A stretch of DNA of 64,000 bases from Oceanococcus sp964629015 (GTDB taxonomy: Bacteria; Pseudomonadota; Gammaproteobacteria; Nevskiales; Oceanococcaceae): assembly GCA_964629015.1 (NCBI GenBank), contig CAZVMN010000001.1:62001-126000 (forward strand), in the 5' to 3' direction. The notes under the pieces are model-generated. The model did no database searches, had not been told where the DNA came from, and saw only the letters and a program-made list of their open reading frames with translations. Each line of letters begins with the position of its first letter. Positions within the stretch are counted from its first letter, which is position 1. The translations under genes and the position numbers were made by a program. Of this stretch, positions 43,907 to 52,815 are shown one piece after another.

Positions 43907-46030
43907 TTAGCGTTTCGCCAGCATCAAGCGCCGTTGCGCAGCGCGAATCTTGCGCCGGCCCTGGGCAGCCCGAACACGCACGTAACTGCCATCGGGCTGA
44001 CCTTCCCAAGCTTGCGTTTCATCCGCGATATAGATTTTCAGCTCGCGGATGACGCGCTCGCGGATGCGTCGATCGTCCAGCGGAAACGCGATTTCGACGC
44101 GGCGGAAGAAATTGCGCTCCATCCAATCGGCGCTGGAACACCAAACCTCCGGCTGGCCGCCGTTCTCGAAGTAGAAAACACGCGTGTGCTCAAGAAATCG
44201 GCCAACCACGGACATCAGACGGATGTTTTCCGACAATCCAGGCATCCCGGGGCGCACGCAGGTCATACCGCGCACGATCAAATCGATTTTCACACCGGCC
44301 TGCGAGGCACGATACAGCGCCGCGATGCTGTCGCGCTCAACCAGCTGATTCAGTTTCAGAATAATGCGCGCGGTTTTGCCGGCACGGGCATTTTCAATTT
44401 CGCGCTCAACTCGCTCGATCATCCCTTTGTGCAATGTGAACGGCGAATGCAGCAGCCTTTCCAGTTGGGCCAGTTTGCCGAGACTGGTGAGCTGGAGGAA
44501 CACACGATGAATATCGCGACCGATCGCCGGATCTGCGGTCAGCAAGCCGTAGTCGGTATAGAGGCGACTGGTGCGCGGATGGTAGTTACCGGTGCCCATA
44601 TGCACGTAGCTGCGCAGACCGCTGGCCTCGCGTCGCACCACAAGAATCATTTTGGCGTGGGTTTTGTGCCCAACCACGCCGTAAACCACGTGCGCGCCAG
44701 CTTCTTGCAAGCGCTCGGCCAGGTCAATGTTTTCTGCCTCATCAAAGCGCGCACGCAGCTCAATGACCACGGTCACTTCCTTGCCGGCCCGCGCCGCCTG
44801 CAACAGCGCTTCAACGACCGCCGAGTCGGCGCCCGTGCGGTATAAGGTCTGCTTGATCGCCAGCACCTTGGGGTCCTTGGCCGCCTGACGCAGAAAATCC
44901 AATACCGGCGCAAACGATTCGTAGGGGTGATGGAGGAGGATTTCGTTCTTGCGGATCGCAGAAAAAATATCCGAGCCCGATGACAGATGTGCCGGCACCC
45001 GCGGCGTGAACGGCTCGAAACACAAGTCCGGTCGATCGATCTTTTCCGACAGCTTCATCAAGCGATTCAGGTTGACCGGCCCGTTGACCTGATAAAGCTG
45101 CTCTTCACGCAAACCGTGCACACGCAGCAGATATTTGGTCATCGCCTCGGGGCAATTGTGGGCGACTTCCAACCGCACCGCATCGCCAAACTGACGCCCC
45201 ATCAACTCGCCTTCCAACGCGATCAGCAGGTCATCGACCTCTTCTTCATCGACGAAAAGATCCGAGTTGCGTGTCACCCGGAACTGGTAACAGCCGGTGA
45301 CTTTCATGCCCGGGAACAGATCCGCCACGTAGGCGTGAATCACCGAACTGAGGAAAACAAAATCGTTGGTGCGTCCGTCACACGCTTCGGGCGCAATCTG
45401 GATCAGACGCGGCAAGGCGCGCGGTGCCTGGACAACCGCCATGGTTGCGCTGCGCCCGAACGCATCTTTGCCTTCCAGCGACACAATGAAGTTGAGACTT
45501 TTGTTGAGTACGCGCGGGAACGGGTGAGCCGGGTCCAATCCGATGGGAGAAAGAATCGGCAGCAGCTCGTTGTTGAAGAAGTCGCGAAGCCACTCATCCA
45601 TGCGCGGATTGACGGTGAACTGGCGGCGCCGGACAAAGCGTATGCCCTGCTCCGCCAGCAGCGGAATCAGTACCTCGTTGAGTACGCGGTACTGCTCTGC
45701 CACCAGCTCGTGCGCGCGCTCGGAAATGGCGCTGAGCAGCTCACCGGCTGACATGTTGTCGGGCCCGCCAGTCGGTGCGCCGGCACTCAACTTCTGCTGC
45801 AAGCCAGCGACCCGCACCTCGAAAAATTCATCCAGGTTGGAGCAGGAAATGCACAGATACTTCAAACGCTCCAGCAAAGGCACGCGGCCATCGCGGGCCT
45901 GCGCCAGCACACGGCGGTTGAACTCCAGCAGACTCAGCTCACGATTAAAGAAATTCTCCGGACGCAGAGCGTCCTCCGCACTCAGCGGTACCAGTTCATC
46001 TTGATCGCGAGACGTCGCAAGAGCATCCAT
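43907..46030 (-). CDS. ppk: Polyphosphate kinase 1
   Basis: The 707-residue enzyme makes polyphosphate from ATP. It has the N-terminal domain (FFNRELSLLEFNRRVL, SCSNLDEFFEVRVAG), the head domain and two phospholipase D-like C-terminal domains. The catalytic His lies in the GHKTHAKMILVVRRE region near 453-466, and the second motif is near RLYTDYGL. Ribosome-binding GGCGGA precedes ATG 46030. It begins 12 bp after the protease gene on the same strand, so the two may share a transcript. The CHAD/CYTH/ParA operon lies 4 kb away. Confidence 0.96.
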   Translation of the reverse strand: MDALATSRDQDELVPLSAEDALRPENFFNRELSLLEFNRRVLAQARDGRVPLLERLKYLCISCSNLDEFFEVRVAGLQQKLSAGAPTGGPDNMSAGELLSAISERAHELVAEQYRVLNEVLIPLLAEQGIRFVRRRQFTVNPRMDEWLRDFFNNELLPILSPIGLDPAHPFPRVLNKSLNFIVSLEGKDAFGRSATMAVVQAPRALPRLIQIAPEACDGRTNDFVFLSSVIHAYVADLFPGMKVTGCYQFRVTRNSDLFVDEEEVDDLLIALEGELMGRQFGDAVRLEVAHNCPEAMTKYLLRVHGLREEQLYQVNGPVNLNRLMKLSEKIDRPDLCFEPFTPRVPAHLSSGSDIFSAIRKNEILLHHPYESFAPVLDFLRQAAKDPKVLAIKQTLYRTGADSAVVEALLQAARAGKEVTVVIELRARFDEAENIDLAERLQEAGAHVVYGVVGHKTHAKMILVVRREASGLRSYVHMGTGNYHPRTSRLYTDYGLLTADPAIGRDIHRVFLQLTSLGKLAQLERLLHSPFTLHKGMIERVEREIENARAGKTARIILKLNQLVERDSIAALYRASQAGVKIDLIVRGMTCVRPGMPGLSENIRLMSVVGRFLEHTRVFYFENGGQPEVWCSSADWMERNFFRRVEIAFPLDDRRIRERVIRELKIYIADETQAWEGQPDGSYVRVRAAQGRRKIRAAQRRLMLAKR

Positions 46031-46042
46031 AATCCGCCGATT

Positions 46043-47602
46043 CTAGCCTGAACGCGTGACTGTTTTTTTACGGCGCCCACGCAACAACCACGCAATCGCC
46101 AGCAGCATGCCGCCGCCTGCGCCACTGCCACCTCCACCGGAGTCCGGACTGGGTGTCGATGTAGGTGTGCTCGTCGGCGTCGCAGTTGCGGTCGGCGATG
46201 GCGTTGCCGTTGGTGTGGGAGTCGCAGTTGGCGTGGGCGTAGGACTTGGCGTCGGCGTGGTCGTTGGTGTAGGCGTCGGGCTGGGCACGACTTGCCCAGA
46301 ACAACTCGGCACAACCGGCTGAGCGGCGCCTGGGCCGATACCATCGTTAGTCAGCACGCCGGAGTTGTCGGGGTCCAACCAGAATTTCAGCTGACCATCA
46401 CACGCATTGGTTTCCTTCCAGGCCACATCCAGTCGCCCATAGTAATCTGCTGCACTCCGGCTGGAACACGACGCTCCACCGCCAGACAACATGCCAATAG
46501 CCCGGCCCGCTTGGTTCCAAAGGCCGGAACCAGATGAGCCCTGCTCCGTCGTGCCCCGGTCCCAAACGATTTCCCAGGCGGAGACATTGCGCTCATCAAT
46601 TGTGACTACCTGCGCAGCAGGTGGCGAATCAAAAAAGCTGATCGATTTTTGGTTACCACTGGGATGATGAACGCCAACACCGCTCTGTGCTTTGGTGGTT
46701 GTCGCATCCCAACCACTCCAGAAGGGCTGGAAACTGGCCGGAATAACCGCCGGATTGGCCGCGCTGCCGACAACCAACAAGGTGAAATCGGCGCTGTCGC
46801 CACTGGCGAGGACCTCAACGCCATTAAGATTGAAGGCCACCGAAGGCGAAGGATGGCTGTGCAACGTTGTGTTGCCGCAGCTGGCGTCTTCATAGCGCCA
46901 ATACACCTGCACGCTATCCTCGTTGGAGGAATCCATGCCGCAATGGTTGGCCGTCAATATGTACGGGGTGCGATCACTCCGCGTGTTGTTGACCAAGAAT
47001 CCGGAGCAGGAAAACAGAAAACCGCCGTCCTGATACTGCAGCAGCACTGTGCTATCCACCTGGTCTGCCCAGTCATCAGCGTCCGAGCACACCACATCGA
47101 TATTGCAAGAGCCATGTTTGAGCTGGTAGCCACCCGCATTTTTCACCCCGAAGAACGCCTGCTCCAAGCGCAAATGGGTGACATTCACATCGGCGGTGCG
47201 CAGCTCAAACGTCACCTCCTCACTCAACAGCATGGCTGTCCACAGGCGGCCGCCGTGCACATTGTCCGCCGTATAAGGCCCTTGCTTAGCACCGTCAGCG
47301 CCATACAAAGTCAGACTTGCTCCAGCCGGTAGCTGCACATCATCAAATACAAAACTCAGCGACTTGGCGCCCGCCGCAAAGACCGTGGCTTGCCAGATCG
47401 ACTCACCGCCACTGTGCGACCAACTGCCGTCCTTGCCGGAGTCCAGATGGAACGGAATGGCTGTGGCAAAGCGAAAAGCACCCGCTTGCGGCGTCAGAAA
47501 TTCGTCGAGCGCCGAAGGGTCCGGCGCCGGCAGCGTATACAAAGGAGCCGCGTGAGCAGCGCCTAACCAAAAAGATGCAAGCACCAATAGGGCTTTACGC
47601 AT
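46043..47602 (-). CDS. Lys-C-like trypsin-fold endopeptidase with GlyGly-CTERM tail
   Basis: The 519-residue secreted protease has a signal peptide (cleavage after AHA), a propeptide-like beta domain (to about 160) and a trypsin-fold domain: His220 (TANHCG), Asp near 275 (SGDSADFTLL) and Ser357 (EQGSSGSGLW), like Achromobacter lysyl endopeptidase. A Thr/Pro linker (about 437-485) leads to SGGGGSGAGGG, a hydrophobic stretch and RGRRKK. That is a GlyGly-CTERM signal, which in known systems is cut by rhombosortase after type II secretion for surface display. The rhombosortase gene is not in the window. Confidence 0.93.
   Translation of the reverse strand: MRKALLVLASFWLGAAHAAPLYTLPAPDPSALDEFLTPQAGAFRFATAIPFHLDSGKDGSWSHSGGESIWQATVFAAGAKSLSFVFDDVQLPAGASLTLYGADGAKQGPYTADNVHGGRLWTAMLLSEEVTFELRTADVNVTHLRLEQAFFGVKNAGGYQLKHGSCNIDVVCSDADDWADQVDSTVLLQYQDGGFLFSCSGFLVNNTRSDRTPYILTANHCGMDSSNEDSVQVYWRYEDASCGNTTLHSHPSPSVAFNLNGVEVLASGDSADFTLLVVGSAANPAVIPASFQPFWSGWDATTTKAQSGVGVHHPSGNQKSISFFDSPPAAQVVTIDERNVSAWEIVWDRGTTEQGSSGSGLWNQAGRAIGMLSGGGASCSSRSAADYYGRLDVAWKETNACDGQLKFWLDPDNSGVLTNDGIGPGAAQPVVPSCSGQVVPSPTPTPTTTPTPSPTPTPTATPTPTATPSPTATATPTSTPTSTPSPDSGGGGSGAGGGMLLAIAWLLRGRRKKTVTRSG
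46147..46289. repeat. Low-complexity DNA encoding a Thr/Pro linker
   Basis: On the minus strand the stretch codes TPTPTATPTPTA-type sequence between the protease domain and the GlyGly-CTERM of the Lys-C-like protease. It is closely similar in kind to the tract at 4133-4305. It may vary in length between strains. Confidence 0.7.
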
Positions 47603-47706
47603 GATGATCCGCCTTGATCGTTATTCTTGGGAGTAAGTGTAGCCCGCGCGGGGCGCAACGAGACAAAGCCCTCAGTCCACAGCCTCGGCTTTACGACCCG
47701 GCACCC

Positions 47707-48132
47707 TCAAGGCAGTTCCGCCCCGACGGCGGCAATGCCCGCGGCAAAGTCTTTGGGCAAGTTGCGTGCCACGATCGCGCCAATCACTGGGAAACGACCG
47801 TCAAATGCGATGCGGTAATCGAGTCGACAACCCTCACCGTCCGGATGCAGTTCGATGCGACCATGGTGATTCTTGATCGGGCTGCCCTTGGTCACGGTGT
47901 ACTCAATCAGATGAGGGCGCTGAAACGTCACCACAGTTTCTTCAAAACGCACCGGGCCGACCCGGATTTCCCGCACTGAGCCCACACCATTGGGATCATC
48001 CTGCCCCGTGGCAATGCGCCGCGTGCGACCTGGCCATAAACGTCCAAATTGTTCATGGTCGGCAAAGAACGCGAACACCGCATCGGGTGGTGAGGTAAAA
48101 CGGTGTTCAATGACAACCTGATGTCGAGGCAT
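47707..48132 (-). CDS. SRPBCC family protein (polyketide cyclase/START-like)
   Basis: The 141-residue protein has the START-like helix-grip fold: an HQVVIEHRFTSPPDAVFAFFADHEQF start and a long C-terminal helix. Such proteins bind hydrophobic ligands, and the ligand here is unknown. No export signal is seen. The 104-bp gap to the downstream protease gene holds no recognised element. It is divergent from nudC across 86 bp. Confidence 0.88.
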   Translation of the reverse strand: MPRHQVVIEHRFTSPPDAVFAFFADHEQFGRLWPGRTRRIATGQDDPNGVGSVREIRVGPVRFEETVVTFQRPHLIEYTVTKGSPIKNHHGRIELHPDGEGCRLDYRIAFDGRFPVIGAIVARNLPKDFAAGIAAVGAELP

Positions 48133-48218
48133 ACGTTTTTCTCCGGGGCAAGCGACTCAGCCTAACCTTTTGCCGGGTTTGAGGACATGTCGTATGGGCC
48201 GGTGTACGCTGTTTGCGC

Positions 48219-49148
48219 ATGAATACATCCCAGTACCCCCACGATCGCACACCGGGTTTTAACGCGGGCTCTCTGGACCGCAAAGCGGAATGGCGTAGCG
48301 ATGACGCGGCGCGCAGCGCTCTGCTTGATGATGCCGTGCTGATTCCGGTCTGCCGCTACCGCATGCCCATGCGTGGCGATGTCCTTGAAACGCTGCCGGC
48401 GCGTGATTTCAGCGCGCGCCTTGATCAAGCCATCTGGCTCGGTTTGTGGAACGGTCGCTCCGTTTACACGCTGGATGTGTCGGAGGACGAAGCGGCCGCC
48501 TGGCCGCAGCTGCACTTCTCCGATTTACGTGGCGCAGCGATGCGCCTGCAGCCTGACGATGCCGCGATCATGGCCTACGCGCGGGCCATGGTGTATTGGG
48601 CCAAACGTCATCGCTATTGTGGCCGTTGCGCAGCACCAACGCGCCCAACCCATGCCGGCCATGTGCTGCGCTGCGATGGCTGCGACCTGGAGCACTACCC
48701 GCGCAGCGACCCCTCCATGCTGGTCCAGGTCAGCGATGATCATGACCGCTGCCTGCTCGGCCGCCAGCCGGGCTGGCCGCCTGGTATGTGGTCGGTTCTC
48801 GCTGGCTTTGTCGAGCCCGGCGAAAGCGTTGAGGACTGCGTCATTCGTGAAGTGTGGGAGGAAGCTCGGGTACGGGTGACCGGGATGCAGTACTTCGCCT
48901 CGCAACCCTGGCCTTTTCCAGCATCGGTGCTGTTCGGCTTTCATGCCGTTGCCGAATCTGGCGCGCCTGAGGTCGAACAAGATGAGCTTGAAGCCGCCGA
49001 CTGGTTCAGCCGCGAACAGTTGGCTGATGGCTTACGCAGCAAGCAGCTTTTCACGCCGCCACCCTTCACCTTGTCGTTTCGTTTGATCGAGTCCTGGTAT
49101 GACCACGGCGCGGATCAGCCACTGGCCAGCTTATTGGCGCGTCGCTGA
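48219..49148 (+). CDS. nudC: NAD+ diphosphatase / NAD-RNA decapping Nudix enzyme
   Basis: The 309-residue protein has the NudC order: an N-terminal domain, a zinc ribbon (YCGRCAAP...LRCDGCDLEHYPR at about 131-160), a Nudix box (GFVEPGESVEDCVIREVWEEARV) and the NAD-specific SQPWPFPAS motif right after it. It splits NAD(H) to NMN(H) and AMP and can remove NAD caps from RNA. ATG 48219 is preferred over TTG 48213. sixA begins 3 bp after the stop. Confidence 0.96.
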   Translation: MNTSQYPHDRTPGFNAGSLDRKAEWRSDDAARSALLDDAVLIPVCRYRMPMRGDVLETLPARDFSARLDQAIWLGLWNGRSVYTLDVSEDEAAAWPQLHFSDLRGAAMRLQPDDAAIMAYARAMVYWAKRHRYCGRCAAPTRPTHAGHVLRCDGCDLEHYPRSDPSMLVQVSDDHDRCLLGRQPGWPPGMWSVLAGFVEPGESVEDCVIREVWEEARVRVTGMQYFASQPWPFPASVLFGFHAVAESGAPEVEQDELEAADWFSREQLADGLRSKQLFTPPPFTLSFRLIESWYDHGADQPLASLLARR

Positions 49149-49151
49149 CGC

Positions 49152-49673
49152 ATGACACGTGAGCTGTTGCTGTTGCGCCACGGCAAGTCGGACTGGTCCC
49201 ATCCAGTGGGTGACTTTGAGCGCCCTCTGAAAAAACGCGGACGCGAGGGCGCATCACGCATTGGTCGATGGCTGAGCGCCCAGAACCTCGTACCCGATAT
49301 CGTCCTGAGTTCTCCGGCGCAGCGCGCTCGTGAGACTGCCGAACTGTGCCTGGCGGCCCTCGGTGACGCCGCACCGCGCATTCATTTCCACGAGCGGCTC
49401 TATCACGCTGAAAATGAGGATTTCGAGGCCATACTGCAACAGGTGCCAAAACTCGCACAGTGCGTGCTGGTGGTTGGTCACAATTTCGGCATGCAAGACT
49501 TTCTGCTCAGTCAGTGCAGCGCACCTCCCCGACACCGCAGTGACGGCAAGCTACTCACCACCGCCACCCTTGCCCAGCTGAGTTATCCCGCTGGCACCCT
49601 GATGGGCAGCCCGGGCAGCGCGCAACTCAAGGCTTTGGTTCGCGCGCGGGACCTCGGCGATACCTTTGACTAG
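49152..49673 (+). CDS. SixA-type phosphohistidine phosphatase
   Basis: The 173-residue histidine phosphatase has the LLLLRHGKSDW catalytic motif at about 4-14 and the second His in VVGHNFG, like E. coli SixA, which dephosphorylates His in phosphotransfer proteins. It could act on the HPt of a phosphorelay. The gene is co-transcribed with nudC. Its TAG overlaps the TAG of the convergent Nudix gene, both within CTAG at 49670-49673. Confidence 0.92.
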   Translation: MTRELLLLRHGKSDWSHPVGDFERPLKKRGREGASRIGRWLSAQNLVPDIVLSSPAQRARETAELCLAALGDAAPRIHFHERLYHAENEDFEAILQQVPKLAQCVLVVGHNFGMQDFLLSQCSAPPRHRSDGKLLTTATLAQLSYPAGTLMGSPGSAQLKALVRARDLGDTFD

Positions 49674-50071
49674 AATGATTCCAGATAGCGCCGGATGACC
49701 TGCTTCAGTTGGGCGTCCATGGGCAATGCATCCAATTCATCTGCCCCCACCAAACGGCGCTCACGTTGATTCTTTTCCGGCCACCGACTGAGCTTTTTAC
49801 GCACGGTCAAACCATAAAGATCAAGACGCCGCGATTTGCCTGAAGCGCTGCGACAGATCACCCGTGCGGGGTGCCTGAGCTTCTTCAAACGGCCGACCAC
49901 GCCGGCTTCCTCAAACGCCTCCAGCGCAGCCACGCGCTTGTCACTGAGCTTGGCCTCGGGTTTTCCCGTAGGCACGATCCAATGCCCATGTCGCCTCGCG
50001 GTCACCAACACCAGGCGACGATTTTTGCCGTCTCCAAGCACCGGAATCACCGCAATGCGTCGTTGACTCAT
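49670..50071 (-). CDS. Divergent Nudix hydrolase
   Basis: The 133-residue protein has a Nudix fold. Its box (GKPEAKLSDKRVAALEAFEEAGV) keeps the metal-binding EExG but has Leu in place of the usual first Glu and of the Arg before the catalytic helix. The small size and GHWIVPTGKPE start recall the diphosphoinositol-polyphosphate type that can also cut polyphosphate or Ap5A; that is inference. It overlaps the CYTH gene by 4 bp and is last of the RHH-CHAD-ParA-CYTH-Nudix operon. Confidence 0.85.
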   Translation of the reverse strand: MSQRRIAVIPVLGDGKNRRLVLVTARRHGHWIVPTGKPEAKLSDKRVAALEAFEEAGVVGRLKKLRHPARVICRSASGKSRRLDLYGLTVRKKLSRWPEKNQRERRLVGADELDALPMDAQLKQVIRRYLESF

Positions 50072-50547
50072 GAGTCGTCGTCAGTAGGCCAGCCGTGCAA
50101 AGCCAAATGCGCGTTGTTGTAGCGGCTGTCTTCCGTCACTTCCCGCCCAGCCCAGCTCGGCGCTTGGTACGCCGCCGCCTGATGTTCGTCGGCGAACTCG
50201 ACTTCCAGAGACATCCGCCCGGACAAGTCACCATGGTAGATGTCGATCTCCATCGTCCACTCATCCTGTTCCACGTGATAGCGGGTTTTCTCGACACGTC
50301 GACCTTCGGTCAACGGCCAAATCATGTCGAACACCGCTTGCTCAACCTCGATCTCGTGCTCCTCCCGCACCAGGCCGCTGCCGCGCTTCTGGGTGAGAAA
50401 AAAACGCCCATTCTTGTCGCGAGCGCGCAGCTCTTTGCCCGGCTTCGCATCGACATAACCCTGACGAATACGGCTACTGGGCTGCCCTGCGATCACTGAG
50501 TCCGGCATGCTTTCTACGATGAAGCGTCTTTCGATTTCTTGTCCCAT
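50068..50547 (-). CDS. CYTH domain protein (triphosphate tunnel enzyme)
   Basis: The 159-residue protein is a single CYTH domain. It begins EIERRFIV, the ExExK signature with Arg in the last place, and has alternating charged strands (RIRQGYVD, LRARDKNGRFFLTQKRG, HEIEVEQ, KTRYHVE, MEIDIYHG, LEVEFA) that form the tunnel. Known members hydrolyse tripolyphosphate or thiamine triphosphate. ATG 50547 overlaps the ParA stop by one base, and the gene also overlaps the Nudix gene, so all are co-translated. Confidence 0.92.
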   Translation of the reverse strand: MGQEIERRFIVESMPDSVIAGQPSSRIRQGYVDAKPGKELRARDKNGRFFLTQKRGSGLVREEHEIEVEQAVFDMIWPLTEGRRVEKTRYHVEQDEWTMEIDIYHGDLSGRMSLEVEFADEHQAAAYQAPSWAGREVTEDSRYNNAHLALHGWPTDDDS

Positions 50548-51308
50548 TAACGATTCTTTCCTTTGCGGCGCAGGCGTGGACTCAGCTCATCAAACATGGC
50601 GAAATAAGCTTTGCTCGCAGGTTTTCGTGCCGCGAACACAGCCACGGGCGCGCGATGCTCACCCATATTCTCAATATCTCGAGCGAATGGGATGACGCCT
50701 TCGAGAAAACCTTTGTGTCGCTGACGCATGTGCGCCATGGTCGATTTGTGCAGGGCTTTTTGTCGCTGAACCATGGAGAAAAATGGCACCACCATTTTGT
50801 CGGCGTATCCCTTGTCGGCAAAGAAGCTCAGCAATTGCTCAAAGGTCCGCTCGGACAGCGTGGTGGGAATCACCGGCACCAACACCATGTCAGCCGCGTT
50901 GAAAACCGCCTCTGACAGATGACTGATACTCGGCGGACAATCCAGCACGATCAGATCGTATTGCCCTTTGAGGCCTTTGAGTATCCGACGCAAGCGGGTT
51001 TTGCGCTTCTCCAGGCTAGCGAGCAGTGCATCAAAGTTACGAAAACTCAGATGCGCCGGCAGCACATCCAGATGCTCGTAATCACTGGCCCGAATCTGCT
51101 CCAGCACCGACTCATAAGCCTGGAAAAAACGCTTGCCCCATTTTTTGCGCCCCGGCTTTACCCGAAAGTAGAACGACGAAGCCCCCTGAGCATCGAGGTC
51201 GATCAGTAGCGTTCTCAAGCCCTGAGAGGCGGCCCAGTACGACAAGTTCACCGCGGTTGCGGTTTTTCCAACTCCGCCTTTCATGCTGTAGCAGGCGACC
51301 ACTTTCAT
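50547..51308 (-). CDS. ParA/MinD family ATPase (orphan, CHAD-linked)
   Basis: The 253-residue protein starts MKVVACYSMKGGVGKT. The deviant Walker A (K10 to T16) has the signature lysine needed for the ATP sandwich dimer, LLIDLDAQG is the switch region and LIVLDCPPS the Walker B. Such ATPases bind DNA non-specifically as dimers and position plasmids, chemoreceptors, carboxysomes or other cargo. ATG 51308 (GGAG 9 nt before) is preferred over TTG 51332. It lies 4 bp after the CHAD gene and carries no ParB neighbour, so the cargo is probably not a plasmid. Confidence 0.93.
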   Translation of the reverse strand: MKVVACYSMKGGVGKTATAVNLSYWAASQGLRTLLIDLDAQGASSFYFRVKPGRKKWGKRFFQAYESVLEQIRASDYEHLDVLPAHLSFRNFDALLASLEKRKTRLRRILKGLKGQYDLIVLDCPPSISHLSEAVFNAADMVLVPVIPTTLSERTFEQLLSFFADKGYADKMVVPFFSMVQRQKALHKSTMAHMRQRHKGFLEGVIPFARDIENMGEHRAPVAVFAARKPASKAYFAMFDELSPRLRRKGKNR

Positions 51309-51312
51309 ATGT

Positions 51313-52815
51313 TCATGCTCCGTTGCGGCCAAACATGGCGGAAAAGTTGGCGGCGATGTGATCCTGGGCGAACTGATGCAGTTCGTCCTCAGCCTCGGCG
51401 CGGATTTTCAGCTGCTCTTGATGCAATACCGCAATCAGGCCGTGCAGCGCCGCGCTTTGTTGCTCATCCTGACTGCGCTGCGCGTACTGGTTGAGAAAAA
51501 TCTGCTGGACCGACGCGTCATTGAAACGTCCCAAGACGTCCTGCAGGCGCTTAAGGGCTTTGTGAATGGGCTTGAGGCGATTCTTCGGATACAGCTCGGC
51601 GAAGAACTCAAGCATGTACCTCAGCTTCTTACATTCGATACGAATCTCATGAACCTGCTCATCATCCGTCGCTGCCGTCACCTGCAAACTCGCCGCCCGG
51701 ATTCGCAGGTAGCGCTTTAGGATACGGGCGCTGGCCACACGTTGAACCGGCCTACTCGCCGATACCGCCTCGAAGGTCGCGGGTGCATCAAGCATCTGCG
51801 CCAGCTCATCACAGCGTCGGGTATATGTTGCGGAGCGCAGCTGACGCCGGGTCGCGTTCAGTGCACGCTGGCGATCCTTGCGGATCTGCGCGATAAAACC
51901 ATCGAAACCCGGGTGGAAGACCTGCGGCAACATCTGGCGGTAGCGGCCCTGATCGAGCAGAAAAACATCGAGGTCGCGCAAGGTGCCCATGGCGCTGGCC
52001 ATCCCGGCCAACTCACGTTTCGCCCGATGGGGCAGCTCATTCGGCAGTGCGCTCTTCATCAACGACAGCAGCGATCGTAACTTGCGCAGGCTGACCCGAT
52101 ACTGATGCACGAATTCGGTATCTGTATCGTCGATCACACCCGTTTCGAAGCAACGGGCCAACGAAAACATTGCCACCGCCATGCGTCGCACCGCTTGCTC
52201 TGCAGGTTCATCAGTCGCTATGCCGTAGGGGCCTTTGAGGGCCAGGACCTGTGGCGCACGATCTTGCTGCTCAAGGATCTCGCGCAGATCTAACGACGCA
52301 ACCTCCATGGCGCCCAGCGCACTCAAGCCCTGACACACGTGTTCGTATTCGCGGCCATATCCGCGCAGTGCCTGAATGCTCAATCGTGGCTCGAGACCCT
52401 CGACATGCAACCACTCGCCGCGCACGACAATCTTCTCGTCGGCATTGCGCAGAGTGAATGCTTTGCGTGATGTGCTCACAGTGGCCACCGGCTGTAACGA
52501 CCACAGGCCCACGGCCTTTTCCACTTGATCGCGCAGCCGGCACGCCGGCAAATCCCACCAAAACTTCGCCTGATCCGGCGACTGAAGCTCGTATTCAGGG
52601 CGGGCGTCGCGCCACCAAACCCATTGCCCTGCGCGACTGCGTGTCAACAAGGCGCCGTCGGCCCAGATGTCCGCTGGAAAATTATCCAGGATGACCAAAC
52701 GATCCTTACGCGCGCGACAGAAACTAGCCACCCCTAGCCCCGCCAGAGCCTCCTGCACAGACGCAGCCGAGCACTTCGTCGGCATCTGAAAATGCACGTT
52801 CCCGGCGACACTCAT
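51313..52815 (-). CDS. CHAD domain protein with degenerate CYTH-like N-terminus
   Basis: The 500-residue protein has a C-terminal CHAD domain (about 205-490) with the conserved His/basic helices (VHQYRVSLRKLRSLLSLMK near 230, VHEIRIECKKLRYMLEFF near 388). In other bacteria CHAD proteins bind polyphosphate granules. The N-terminal 180 residues look like a CYTH barrel that lost the ExExK entry and keeps later strands (AFTLRNADEKIVVRG, LSIQALRGYGREYEHV), as in CYTH-CHAD fusions. It should bind polyphosphate but not hydrolyse it. Its ATG overlaps the RHH stop (ATGA). Confidence 0.9.
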   Translation of the reverse strand: MSVAGNVHFQMPTKCSAASVQEALAGLGVASFCRARKDRLVILDNFPADIWADGALLTRSRAGQWVWWRDARPEYELQSPDQAKFWWDLPACRLRDQVEKAVGLWSLQPVATVSTSRKAFTLRNADEKIVVRGEWLHVEGLEPRLSIQALRGYGREYEHVCQGLSALGAMEVASLDLREILEQQDRAPQVLALKGPYGIATDEPAEQAVRRMAVAMFSLARCFETGVIDDTDTEFVHQYRVSLRKLRSLLSLMKSALPNELPHRAKRELAGMASAMGTLRDLDVFLLDQGRYRQMLPQVFHPGFDGFIAQIRKDRQRALNATRRQLRSATYTRRCDELAQMLDAPATFEAVSASRPVQRVASARILKRYLRIRAASLQVTAATDDEQVHEIRIECKKLRYMLEFFAELYPKNRLKPIHKALKRLQDVLGRFNDASVQQIFLNQYAQRSQDEQQSAALHGLIAVLHQEQLKIRAEAEDELHQFAQDHIAANFSAMFGRNGA

